Made by a program: the position numbers and the translations under genes. DNA of 64,000 nucleotides from Homarus americanus. Taxonomy: Eukaryota > Arthropoda > Malacostraca > Decapoda > Nephropidae. Below the pieces are notes generated by a model that saw only the letters and a list, made by a program, of their open reading frames with translations, did no database searches and had not been told where the DNA came from. This document shows positions 32,650 to 44,060 of this stretch, in pieces (within the stretch, counting starts at the first letter, position 1; each line of letters begins with the position of its first letter). The DNA lies in the NCBI RefSeq assembly GCF_018991925.1, contig NW_024720711.1, positions 3,057,607 through 3,121,606 of the forward strand. The letters run 5' to 3'.

Positions 32650-33340
32650 ATAAGCTATCTGGTAACAGTGTCAGTATTATACAGGGGGTATATTATAGTT
32701 AATGTCTCATAATTTCATTTAGAGTCGTAATGTACACAAAAATATATGTACTTTAAATTACACGAAATTAAAAAGTTGTCGCGGAGAGGGGAGGAGAGGG
32801 GAGTGGGTATGGCACTCTCTTCCCCCTCATCTCATCCATTACTTTAACACGTGTGATATTAATCCGCCCGTGTGCACGTAAATGTTTGTAATGGTATTGT
32901 GTGTGTGTGTGTGTGTGTGTCCATCCATCACACCCACACTGTATCGGTCTCCGTGGCCTCACCGCTGCAGTGGCAGGAGAGCATTATGTTACCCCCAAGT
33001 TCCAACTTTCTCCATGAAGAAATAACCAATATCGAGGCTGGTTCCTGTTACCTTAGGGCCGCCGCGATGTGCTGTAGCCTCGCCGCCTCAGAACCTTTCA
33101 TTACCACTGGATTAGACTGTTGAGGAATACTACTCCAACAACAATACCAAACTATGATATAACTGACACTACTAATTGCACTACTTTATATAGTACACGT
33201 CTCGACCAATCACAGGTTCATAATGATGTCTACGCCACGCGCCTAGGATAGTGAGTGACGAATGAGTTGTAGGCTAGAAATACAATAGAGGAAATTGTAC
33301 CATTGTAGTGATTGTGTACAATTATCTGTCGCGTTGTGGT
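32650..33340. other. Gene 2 upstream region
   Basis: Unique sequence with (TG)n at 32,899-32,920. The 32,940-33,120 segment is less repetitive than its surroundings and could be a noncoding or unrecognised exon, but no family similarity was seen. Confidence 0.4.
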
Positions 33341-33570
33341 GCTTGTTGTAGTGTTGGTGGTGGTACTATACTGTTGTAGTAGTAAGTGTGGTGATGATGA
33401 TGATGACCGTGTGCTGATGATGGAGTAGCGTGGTGGTGGTGATGATGATGGTACTGTAAGTAGTAGTGGTGTGGTGATGGTGGTAGTGTATAGGACTTTA
33501 GGTGAAGGTGGTAGCGTACTGGTATTAGTGGTTGTGTACTGATGATGAAGGTGGTGGTAGTAAGAGATTA
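33340..33570. repeat. GTGGTGATGATGG-rich degenerate tract
   Basis: GGTGGT, GATGATGAT and GTAGTGGTG words for about 220 bp, ending about 100 bp upstream of gene 2. Confidence 0.75.
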
Positions 33571-33671
33571 TTGAGCCATCTTTGTATATATGGTGTATAA
33601 ATGTCGATTTAATTAATGGACCGGTGTGTACAACTCAGTGAGGCGGGTAGTAACCCCCCCAGCAGGAGAGT

Positions 33672-33928
33672 ATGTCGTGCCCTGTGTGTATGAAGCCTTA
33701 CAACACCACCCACCAGGAACCGATGATGACCCCTTGTAACCACTCCCTCTGCCTGACCTGCCTCATTGACCTGGTGACCTACACACACCCGGACACTCAG
33801 GTTCAGGGTCACCAGGGACAGGACCAGCCAGCAATGGAACAAGGGCCACCACATCTCCCCAAGGGCAAGGTGGTTCTTTGTCCCTACTGTAAGGAACAGG
33901 TCAACACGGATCAGCTGATAACTAACAG
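33672..33928 (+). CDS. Gene 2 exon 1: RING domain
   Basis: MSCPVCMKPYN through DQLITNR, with donor AACAG|GTGAGG, the same AACAG as gene 1. Real coding may extend back to about 33,663 through spliced QES. Confidence 0.85.
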
Positions 33929-33939
33929 GTGAGGGGAGG

Positions 33940-34031
<92 letters not shown>

Positions 34032-34888
34032 CAATCCTTGTCTGTCTGTCTGTTCATCTCACCTACGGCTGACCAAGGCAATACACCCACAGGCGCATCA
34101 TGGCCAGGTTGGGAGTACAAGATGCCAGCGAGGACCACCTGCCCAGTGTTGGTGGTCTGATGCTGACTAGTGATGAGGGAAAACAACCACCACAACCAGA
34201 AGCTCAACCACCACCACCACAACCAGAAGCTCAACCACCACCACCACAACCAGAAGCTCAACCACCACCACCACAACCAGAAGCTCACCTACCACCACCA
34301 CAACCAGAAGCTCACCTACCACCACCACAACCAGAAGCTCAACCATTATCACAACCAGATCAACCACTACCAGAAGCACCACAACAACCTCAACCACCAT
34401 CACCACAACCCCAACCATCACCATCGCCAACACAACAACCCCAACCACCACTACTACAACAACCACAATCACCCCAACCCCAAACACCACCACAGCCAGG
34501 ATTCCAACCACCACCCTACCCACTACCACAACAACCATACCTCTACCCACTACCACAACAACAACCAACTGCCCTCCTCGGCTGGTCAACACCCCTGACT
34601 CCTCCCACTCAAGTCAACCAAGGAATGAACCCCAACAACCAACCCCCCTACCACGACAACTATCAACCTCTGTGGTGGCCGCAACCAAATGAAGTGGAGG
34701 GTACTGGTTATGGGCATCTACAACCACCACCATCACCACAACCACAGCAACCTTTAGGGTGGACGGTAGGAACAGCAGCTGCAGCAGGCGTGGTAGCAGC
34801 AGGAACCCTTACTGCTAATGTTCATCCTTCTTCGTCGTCGACGTCTTCCTCTTCCTTCCATTCTTCTTCTTCCTCGCCTTCTAACTAG
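33672..34888 (+). CDS. Gene 2: RING-finger (C3HC4) protein, tandem paralogue of gene 1, two exons
   Basis: Exons 33,672-33,928 and 34,093-34,888 join in phase 2 to 1,053 nt, or 350 residues plus TAG. The RING ligands are C3, C6, C22, H24, C27, C30, C70 and C73, again with a long (39-residue) loop. PKGKVVLCPYCKEQVNTDQL parallels gene 1, and intron 1 interrupts the same Asn-Arg end in the same phase. The rest is Pro/Gln-rich with five PQPEAQPPP-type repeats, then GWTVGTAAAAGVVAAG (about 308-323) and a poly-Ser end. It lacks the Cys/His cluster, polyQ and MIU-like helix of gene 1. The start is uncertain. The preceding codons read QES, as in gene 1, with an in-frame stop at 33,651 and a possible acceptor (CCCCCCAG) at 33,662, so an upstream first exon may exist. 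Predicted role: E3 ubiquitin ligase. Confidence 0.8.
33940..34025. repeat. (TG)n inside gene 2 intron 1
   Basis: About 84 bp of TG fills half of the 164-bp intron, starting 12 bp after the donor. Intronic TG arrays can influence splicing. Confidence 0.95.
34093..34888 (+). CDS. Gene 2 exon 2: Pro/Gln-rich tail
   Basis: The acceptor ACACCCACAG|G completes the split Arg codon. The 34,180-34,345 part is an in-frame 27-30-bp minisatellite giving repeated PQPEAQPPP or PQPEAHLPP. The tail of Ser codons ends in a TAG, and (TTC)n-like DNA follows. The repeat portion may be length-polymorphic. Confidence 0.78.
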
Positions 34889-35601
34889 ACACAGTAGGCC
34901 GTATCGGTCGTCTTTATTGTTTTTTCCAATTCGTATTCTTTCTTCTCTTCCAGTTCTTCTTCTGCCTGGTCCTGTCCTCCACCTCCTCTTCTTCTTCCTC
35001 CTGAACATCATAAGCGTGTGTGTGGATTGGCCCTTCAGCTTCAGTCCAATACACAGCCTGCGTTGAGTTCACCATCACAACACCCTCTGCCTATCTTCTT
35101 CTTCTTAATCCTTATACTGTCTTTTTCTTGTCCTTCTTCCTGCCTATCTACCTCTTTCGTATTTTCCTCCGCCTCTTCTTCTCTTTTTGCCTTTCTCCAC
35201 TTTTCTTATCATCTTCCTCTTCTTCTCCTGTTCCTTCTTCCTATTTACCCATTCCTTATCTTCCTCCTCTACTTTCTCTTCTTCTCTTTGTACTTCCTAT
35301 CTACTTATCCCTTAACCCCATGTTCTTTCTCTTTTACTCGCCCTCCTCCTCCTTTCCCTTGCCCTTCCCATTTCCCTCTCCTCCATCCTCCCTTACCCTT
35401 CATTTTCTTCCCCCTCTCCTCCTTCTTGGCCTTCCCATTCCCATCTTTCTCCCCTTTCCAATTCCTTTTCCTTGTTCTCATTCTTCTTCTTCCTTCTCCT
35501 CCTCCTAAGACACAAGAAAGATGGAGAAGAAACACACACACACACACACCCACACACACACACACCCACACACACATACACACCCCACACCCACACCCCA
35601 C

Positions 35602-35644
<43 letters not shown>

Positions 35645-35760
35645 GTCCATCAGCCTGGGTCTCGTTATTATACCCCGCTAATATCTATAACTGTTATTAT
35701 CTTTGTTTGTTCCTTTGTTGCTCTCTCTCCGTTATTGCTATTTGCTGGTGTGTTCTCTGC
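34889..35760. repeat. Pyrimidine tract and (CA)n compound array
   Basis: C/T-rich 35,060-35,510, then (CA)n with CCC interruptions 35,530-35,642. This is the 3' flank of gene 2; AATAAA occurs at 35,823. Confidence 0.8.
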
Positions 35761-35965
35761 CAGGTGTTGTTGTAGTTGTAGGAAATGGTTGTTGTTGTTG
35801 TAGTAAATCAAGTTATTGTTGCAATAAATGATGTTGTTGTTATTGATGATGATGATGATAGTGATGTTGCTGTGGTTGTAGTAGTAAGCATTGTTATTGA
35901 CGCCTGTTATGGTTTGTAGTTTTGTTATCATTGCTGTTGCTATTGTTATCAATGTAGTTTTGGTT
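35760..35965. repeat. GTTGTTGTTATTG-rich tract
   Basis: Degenerate GTT/GAT triplets over 200 bp. Confidence 0.7.
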
Positions 35966-36305
35966 GTTGTTATGAAGATTGTTATTTCCCGTGTTATTAT
36001 ACGGTGGTTATAAGCGGAGATGCTTTATTGAACTGATTACTCTTTTTCTATCTATGTCTGTCTGTCTCCTCTCTCTGGATCTACGAGTATATACTGTATA
36101 CGACTCACAGTCTTTTTCTCACTCTGTTAATCTTAATCTATCTCATTCTCTCTTTGTCTGTCTCTCTTTGTTTCATCTTCTCTTTCTCTGTGTATCTCTT
36201 TCTGCCCGTTTCTCTCCGTCTCTCTGCCACAACTTTATTACCCAATATTGTAGTTAATATAATTATATAATTATACCCTCGAGTTGAAAATTAAATCCAT
36301 CTGAT

Positions 36306-36575
36306 ATAATTATTATTATTGTTGTCATCATTAACATTATTAGTAGTAATATTGATTTATTGTTATTATTATCATTTTACTATTATCATTCTATTTATTA
36401 TTATTATATTATTATTATTATTATCATATTATTATTATTTTACTATTATCATTCTATTTATTATTATTTTACTATTATCATTCTATTTATTATTATTATT
36501 ATTATTATATTATTATTATTTTACTATTATCATTCTATTTATTATTATTATTATTATTATTAGTTTTACAATCAA
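36306..36575. repeat. (TTA)n-rich tract with TATCATTCTATT units
   Basis: ATTATTATT interrupted by ACTATTATCATTCTATTTAT, which recurs four times. Confidence 0.85.
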
Positions 36576-36848
36576 CCATATTTTTTACTGTTAATATTAT
36601 AAAACCACTTTAGGACTTTTTACGTGTGTTTTAAGTGATTCAAAGTCAGTGTGAAGTTATCCCATCTTTTAACGAATTGGTGTAAGTGTCTGCCAGTTAC
36701 GAAATGTCAAGTGAAGGTAGAGTAACTGCACTCAACATTACACGTTCTTATATAGATACTTTTTTTTAAGAATAAAATATCTGGGTGTGAATTTCGATTT
36801 TTATTTCCGATATTTATGTGATTTTTAGTTTTTTATGTATGTGACTTT
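36576..36848. other. AT-rich spacer
   Basis: About 270 bp of ordinary AT-rich DNA, nothing recognised. Confidence 0.5.
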
Positions 36849-36874
36849 AGTAGTAGTAGTAGTAGTAATAGTAA

Positions 36875-36970
<96 letters not shown>

Positions 36971-37085
36971 GATATTATGAAATTTAATTTTAAGGTAATA
37001 AAATGGCGGCAAAGGTGTTGCTATTGGGGAAGGCTGGAGGCCATTTAAAAAAAGTAATAGTAGTAGTAGTAGTAGCCCCGTATAG
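36849..37085. mobile_element. MITE-family copy 2 with (TAG)n array
   Basis: (TAG)n at 36,849-36,970, then GGTAATAAAATGGCGGC, GCTATTGGGGAAGGCTGGAG and CCATTTAAAAAAAG. These match in inverse orientation the body of the element at 4.15-4.34 kb. The terminal repeats are eroded, and the TAG array occupies the position of the short TAG stretch in copy 1. Confidence 0.65.
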
Positions 37086-38062
37086 GTCCTACTTATATAC
37101 AAATTACTAAAATCTATAATTTCTTGTAAATGTTGTATAATCGTTTATATAATTAATGGTACGTGGTGGTGGAGGCGACCGACGCGAGTGAGCCAGACAG
37201 GTGGGGCGTTGTGTGTGTGTGTGTGTGTAACAAAACGTAAGCCAGATACATTTATTTCATCACATTTACTCACAAACCTCAAGTATACAATTATGACTTG
37301 TGTGAGTGTATGTGTCTCAGGTCTCACAACATACAAATCACCCCCCCCCCCCCGAGAAGCAATAAAGAAAATATAAATATCTTACCTTCCCCGCCAGGTA
37401 ATATGACTCTACCTCAACCAGCAATTTTATAAGACTTTCACGAAGGAAAATTTAATATTGGAACGTTTTCGGAGAAGTTAGCAAATATGTGTTTGTGAGC
37501 TGTCAATATTATGCCTTCTATAGAGGTTATTCTTTTTGTTTATTTTAGTTTACCTGTGCATAAATACTTTAGCCATCCGGTATAATATGTTGATTTATGA
37601 TAGTTATTCTACACATATACAATGTATACATACATACATATACGTATACAGCTGCATCATTCACCTGCATTATCCTCCTCCGCCTCCTCATCATCACCCA
37701 GTGTGTTGAAATTTTCCTAATTTGATCTATATTCACATGTTAGATGGCGTCACCTTAAGTCTTTTCTTATCTCGTGGGATCAGGTAGAGATTCTTTTTAA
37801 CTCCCACCATGACGTCATCCGATGAGACCTGACATCATCACCTCTTCCTTCCTTTGGAAGGGGGGGGCGGGGGTTATGGGTCTACACACTGATTGCGCGC
37901 GCGCACACACACACACTAACAACACAAGGTTGATAAACTTACACTTCCGTCAAAAACACCTCACTAACACACAATGTCTAAATCTCAGACTAAAACAGAA
38001 AACAGTACCACAGAATACCGAGGAAGGAAGCGTAACCCGATCACCTCTGCCCTTATTCACAC
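37086..38062. other. Intergenic sequence
   Basis: (TG)n at 37,208-37,229, a 14-base C run (37,341-37,354), GCGCGCGC at 37,896 running into (CA)n, and TGACGTCA at 37,810-37,817. No gene recognised. Confidence 0.5.
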
Positions 38063-38230
38063 TATAAAGCCTCTCACACAGTTGATAATGAACTCTTGAC
38101 ACCTCTATCTGATCCTCCTCCCTTCGCCTGGACCCTCGACTGTCACTTGTTCCCGCCCGCGATAATCCCATAATGCCTCTACCTTTATACCCCGACAAGT
38201 CTTTTCTTTCCCAGGAGAAACAACGCCATC
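38063..38230 (-). repeat. 168-bp inverted-repeat, copy B
   Basis: Reverse complement of 26,755-26,923 at about 99% identity, 11.1 kb away. Flanking sequences are unrelated, so the boundaries are sharp at TATAAAGCCTCTC and GGAGAAACAACGCCATC. Confidence 0.85.
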
Positions 38231-38640
38231 GTGAATTTCACTATTCAATCGGGACATTTTATAATAAATATCCTCAAAATCAACAATAATTTATCCAATA
38301 TTAGACGTATTTTAGTTTATTTAGAACATTGTATGTTTAATTTAGTTGAGGAATTGTCTTTGAAAGGCACCGGTGAATATTGTTGTTGAGTCTCACAGGA
38401 AAAAAAATTAGGGAGCAGAATAATGTTGTCTGACGCGGCCTCTGAATACGAGGACATGACTGAACCTACCGAGAGGAAGAAGAGAAGGAGGAGGAGGAGG
38501 ATAAAGGAAGTGAAGAGGTGAGGTAGGATATAAAGGAGGAGATGAGAGAGAATATTGCCAGATATTGGAGGAGAGAAGCGATGAAAGCGATATTGGTGCC
38601 GGTACTGACATCTGGTGTATATTATTGTTTATCATCATTA
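38231..38640. other. Intergenic sequence
   Basis: AT-rich, then a GA-rich patch (38,460-38,580). No gene recognised. Confidence 0.5.
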
Positions 38641-38880
38641 TTTCCAACACCTCATTCCCCACCATGCCCTCCTCTCCCCCATACATCTCCTTCCCCCACA
38701 CCCTCCCTTCCCCACACTCCCCTTCCCCCACACTCCCCTTCCCCCCTTCCCCCTTCCCCACACCCCCTTCCCCACCCCCCCTTCCCCACCCCCCTTCCCC
38801 TCCCTTCCCCCACCCTTCCCCCACCCCCTTCCCTCCCTTCCCCCACACCCCCCTTCCCCACACTACCTCCCCATTCATAG
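38640..38880. repeat. C-rich minisatellite CCCTTCCCCCACACTCC
   Basis: About 240 bp of 13-17-bp C-rich units. Both strands stay open in several frames as a consequence. Runs of C4-C6 at short spacing could form an i-motif, with a G-quadruplex on the other strand. Confidence 0.85.
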
Positions 38881-38959
38881 TAAGGAAGACTCACCCTCTA
38901 CGCCCTGATCATGTATGGATTACGGCATAATGGGAGTACCTGATCCCTTATCAAGGTAG

Positions 38960-39445
38960 GGATTGAGGGGGAGAGGGAGGGAAAAGGGAGAGAAAAAAGA
39001 GAAGAAAGGGAGTGTTAAAGGGAAAGAAGGAAGGTGGGGAAGGGGCAAGGAAGGAGAGGAGTTTAAGTGAGGAGAGAGAGAGTTGTATATAATGTAGGGA
39101 GGAAAGGGAGGAAGGACGGACAGGGAGTGACAAAAAAGGGAGATTAAATGGTTAAGTAATTATCTATCTATCTATCCTAACCTTCTGAATTTCTTCCTCC
39201 TCCTTTATTTACTTCTCTCCCTTATCCTAGTAGCTGGGATGTAGGGGACGAAAGGGAGGAAGGAGTGAAGGGAAAGGTAGGGAGGAAGGATAGAGGGAGG
39301 GAGGGAGAGAAGGAAAGGTAGGGAGGAAGGATAGAGGAGGGAGGGAGAAGGAAGGTAGGGAGGAAGGATAGAGGGAGGGAGGGAGAGAGAAAGAAAAGAA
39401 GAGAATGGGAGATGAAGAGGAGGAGGGAGGGAGGAGGGACTTAAC
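38960..39445. repeat. Purine tracts with GGGAGGAAGGATAGAGGGAG units
   Basis: Two G/A blocks (38,960-39,130, 39,240-39,445). The second contains three ~48-bp units. A pyrimidine block follows at 39,560-39,700. Confidence 0.8.
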
Positions 39446-39862
39446 TACTCCATGACACAACATAAGATAACATCAACCATAACAATTAAACCTGTCTCTT
39501 AATTCTGTTATCGTGTCTGTCTGTCTGTCTGTTAGTTTATCTGTTAGTCCCCCACAGTCTGTCCCTTCCTTTGTCTCCCTGTCTTCCTTAATGTCTTCCT
39601 CCTTCTTCCCCAAGCTTCTTCTTACCTCCCTTCCTAGCTCCCTCCCTCCCTTTCTGGTTCCCTCCCTCCTTTCTGCCCCCCCTCCCTCCGTCCTACACAA
39701 CAATATCGTCTTTAAGTCTCCCAAAGACACTATCATCCCACGATATTTAAAGTAGGACCAACTGAGACCTTCCTCCTTCCTTTCCTTCTCTAGCTCCCTT
39801 CTTTCGCCCATCCCTGTTTCTCTCTCCTTTCCCTGGTTCCTATTTCCATCTTACCCCCCCCC

Positions 39863-40715
39863 CATGTCTCCCTCCTACCTACCTGGCGACCCCCCATGTC
39901 TCCCTCCTACCTGGCGACCCCCCCATGTCTCCCTCCCCTACCTGCCCCCCCCATGTCTCCCTCCCTACCTGGCGACCCCCCATGTCCCTCCCTGGCGACC
40001 CCCATGTCTCCCTCCCCTGGCGACCCCCCCTCTCTCCCTACCTGGCGACCCCCCATGTCTCCCTCCACCTGTGTCTCCTCCCTACCTGCGACCCCCTCCC
40101 TACCTGGCGGCCCCCATGTCTCCCTCCCTACCTGGACCCCCATGTCTCCCTCCCTACCTGGCGGCCCCCCCCATGTCTCCCTCCTACCTGGACCCCCCAT
40201 GTCTCCCTCCCTACCTGGCCCCCCCATGTCTCCTCCTACCTGGCTGTCTCCCCCTACCTACTCTCCCTCCCTACCTGGCGACCCCCATGTCTCCCTCCCT
40301 ACCTGGCGACCCCCATGTCTCCTCCCCTACCTGCCCCCCATGTCTCCCCTCCCTACCTGGCGACCCCCCCCCATGTCTCCCTCCCTACCTGCCCCCATGT
40401 CTCCTCCCTACCTGGCGACCCCCCATGTCTCCCTCCTACCTGGTGTCTCCCTCCCTACCTGGCCCCCCATGTCTCCCCCTACCTGGCGACCCCCCCATGT
40501 CTCCCTCCCTACCTGGCCCCCCCATGTCTCCTCCCTACCTGGCCCCCCATGTCTCCCCTACCTGGACCCCCATGTCTCCCTCCCCTACCTGGCCCCCCAT
40601 GTCTCCCTCCCTACCTGGCGGCCCCCCATGTCTCCTCCTACCACCCCCATGTCTCCTCTCCCCCCCCTCCCATGTCTCCTCCCTACCTGGCGACCCCCCC
40701 CCCTCTCTCTACACC
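39863..40715. repeat. ~27-bp minisatellite CATGTCTCCCTCCCTACCTGGCGACCCCC
   Basis: About 32 units over 850 bp. The core CCTACCTGG and CATGTCTCC are constant; the C-run lengths and GCGA/GCC/GGA segment vary, giving 20-34-bp units. It produces overlapping 276-317-codon open frames in all three + frames, which are rejected as genes. Confidence 0.9.
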
Positions 40716-40719
40716 CTGG

Positions 40720-41257
40720 AAGATAAAAATAAGTGTACATGAAGATGGCAACATATGCATTAGGACAACAATGGCATATCTCCTCCAGCAGGTGAGGCGT
40801 TCCTATTGTCACCAGGGTCCTAAGAGTGCCACTTTAGCGCGGACCAGCATTCACAACCCCAACGCAGTCTTGTTATAATACAACCTAAGACGTGTTGTGA
40901 ATCTTATTAAACCCCACTACTTTATTTAACATTATAACATCGCATATAACCAGAGGAATTTTGGTGTTAGGTTATTTTGTGTCAGAATATTTTGTAACAT
41001 TATTACAACCCATTGAGGAAGATGTTATAACTCCTTTAACACGATGACATAAGCCCTGGAGTACGATATAACCCCTTGAGTACGATGACAACCCCTTGAG
41101 TACGACTTAACCCCTTGAGTACGACTTAACTCCTTGAGTACGATGACACACAAACAAACACAGTGAACGGTGTGCTTTATGACCCTGGCAGCTGACGCAC
41201 CTAGAAAAAAAAAGTACTGAAGATTTTACATATAATGAAGGTGAGGTAACACTTACA

Positions 41258-41260
<3 letters not shown>
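40720..41260. other. Intergenic with TTGAGTACGA mini-repeat
   Basis: Unique DNA, then CCCCTTGAGTACGACTTAA-type units repeated five times at 41,055-41,145. No gene recognised. Confidence 0.6.

Positions 41261-41261
<1 letters not shown>

Positions 41262-41318
<57 letters not shown>
41262..41318. repeat. (CT)n microsatellite
   Basis: About 56 bp of pure CT. Confidence 0.95.
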
Positions 41319-41319
<1 letters not shown>

Positions 41320-41753
41320 GTCTAATTGAACTAACATATCAAAAATATCTGGATGTGGAAAAGAAATATACACAGTCATTGATAATTAATCGACCCCCAC
41401 CACTTTTATCTCTCCTCCTCCACTACCCCATCACCCTACCTCCCCAACGTACACCCTTCTTCCTCTCCCCCACCTTCCTCCCCAACCTACATGCCGGTCA
41501 TCAGTCATCAAAATGCCCTTCATAACCAACCTCTCTCACACACACATTCATTAACAGCTGGTAGTGGTAAACACGTGAGACTCTACTCCTACTGCTCATT
41601 CATTAAATCCTTTGTTTACATTGTTCATTCACTGAAGTTTGCTGCGAATACCTTGTTTCACCTACGACGACGACGACGACGAGGAGGAGAGCTGTGGGAG
41701 AGATCGTGCACTGACACAACACTACAATAAATCTGCTGGGGGCATGTTGTTCA

Positions 41754-41943
<190 letters not shown>

Positions 41944-42014
41944 CTCAGCCTTTACAAATGAACTCAGGCTTTGTGTGGCTGACTCCCCACCGAGGTATTG
42001 TGGGTAGATGCACT

Positions 42015-42193
42015 CACTCCCTCCCTCTCGCCCTCTCTCTTCCTCTCCCGTTTCCTCTCTCTCACTCATCCTGTTTCTCCACTTTACTCCCTCCCTCCTT
42101 CCCTCCCTCACACACTCTCCCCCTCCCTCACACACACACACTCTCGTGTTTCCTCTCACATTCATCCTCTTTCCATTCAATTCCGTCCGTCCA

Positions 42194-42228
<35 letters not shown>

Positions 42229-42331
42229 TACTCTTTTTATCACCTTATCACTGTCTCTCACTCTAACTCTAATCTTCGCTCTCTTTCTCTCACTTTTTAT
42301 CTCTTCTTTCCAATCGAGTTATAGAATAGAT

Positions 42332-42420
<89 letters not shown>
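42015..42420. repeat. Pyrimidine tract ending in (CT)n
   Basis: C/T-rich from 42,015, with pure (CT)n at 42,331-42,418. Confidence 0.9.
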
Positions 42421-42791
42421 CCAACGGTTCCTACGCACATCCTTCCATCTCTCTCAATCTCCCTCCATCACTTTTCTCCTCTACCCTTCTCCCCCCCCTT
42501 CCTCACCCCCAATGGCCTATCAGGGGTGTAAAACTGTGGGAGACAATAGCACTGTCTTCCTCTGGTTCACACCACCATCATTTATCATCATCATATTCAT
42601 TACCATCACCATTGTCAACTTCTTCTTCTTTATTATTATTATTGTTGGTGTTTAAAGTCCTCTGTTGCTGTCACAAGAATAAATTACGGTAAAAATTAGC
42701 CTTTTCCCAAGACCTAAACATCTACTCTACCCTTCGGCGTGTTACGTCCACTGGTAACGACGTCTTCAGTTAAGTGCTATAATCAGGGAGG

Positions 42792-43308
<517 letters not shown>

Positions 43309-43525
43309 TACAGTAGCACCGTTCAGGATGACGCCCAAGACCCCAGGCCTAAATGGTGGCAGCAGTAGGATTCTGCCCCTCCTGAACATTTACTTTTTTT
43401 TAAGGGAGAGTGAGAGGAAGGGAGACGGGATGTTACAGTAGCACCGCTGAGGATGACAGCTCTCTGACCCCAGGCCTAAACATAACAATGGTGGCAGTGG
43501 TGGGATTCTTCCTCTCTCCACATCT
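43309..43525. repeat. Two-copy direct repeat, ~120 bp apart
   Basis: TTACAGTAGCACCG, GAGGATGACG-like, GACCCCAGGCCTAAA, ATGGTGGCAG and GGATTCT occur in the same order at 43,309-43,385 and 43,432-43,515. A diverged tandem duplication. Confidence 0.8.
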
Positions 43526-44060
43526 TTGTTGTTTTTTAAGCACATGAGTATGTATGTCCTGTGAGGCAGAGGGAAGGAGGGGATGTGAAGGGCGGGGGGT
43601 GGAAAGGAGGATGACAGGGAGAGAGGCTGGTCAGGTTTGGAGGTTGGGTGTATAGGTAGGGGGGTCATGTTACCTGGTGGGGAAGTTGTGGTGGTGGTTG
43701 TGGAGTGATGGTGTGGTGGGGATGCCTGTTTTGTGGGACTTTCTTTCTGTACCTTTCCCTCGTTCCTCGACTCTATGTTTCTCGTATTTCCTTTCTGTCT
43801 GTCATATTCTATTTTTTTTTTTGGGGGGGGGGGGGTCAATGGTGTACCAGCGTTTTTGTCTGGCTCCCTTTTTCTGTCTTTTGGTCGATTTTCCTGTATC
43901 TCTTCCTGTTTCACATCTCCAATTTTCTCCTCTATCTTTCTCTCATATCTCCTAACACTTCTCAGTTCTCACATCTCACTCTCCCTGCCCTTCTCTCTCA
44001 TGAGTATCTTTATCCCCTCCCTTTCTCCCTCTCTACCCACCACACACCCTCCTCGCCCTC
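43526..44060. repeat. G-rich then pyrimidine-rich tract
   Basis: GGTGGTGGT-like DNA to 43,720, an 11-base G run at 43,823-43,833, then T/C-rich DNA to 44,060. Confidence 0.65.

Noticed and set aside
39864..40878. Three overlapping Pro/Ser-rich frames of 276-317 codons
   Set aside because: All three + frames are open through one C-rich minisatellite, which is composition and not coding.
42008..42655. Possible small membrane protein starting MAYQGCKTVGDNSTVF near 42,512
   Set aside because: The hydrophobic part is encoded by ATCATCATC/TTCTTCTTT/ATTATTATT simple repeats; no splice or conservation evidence.
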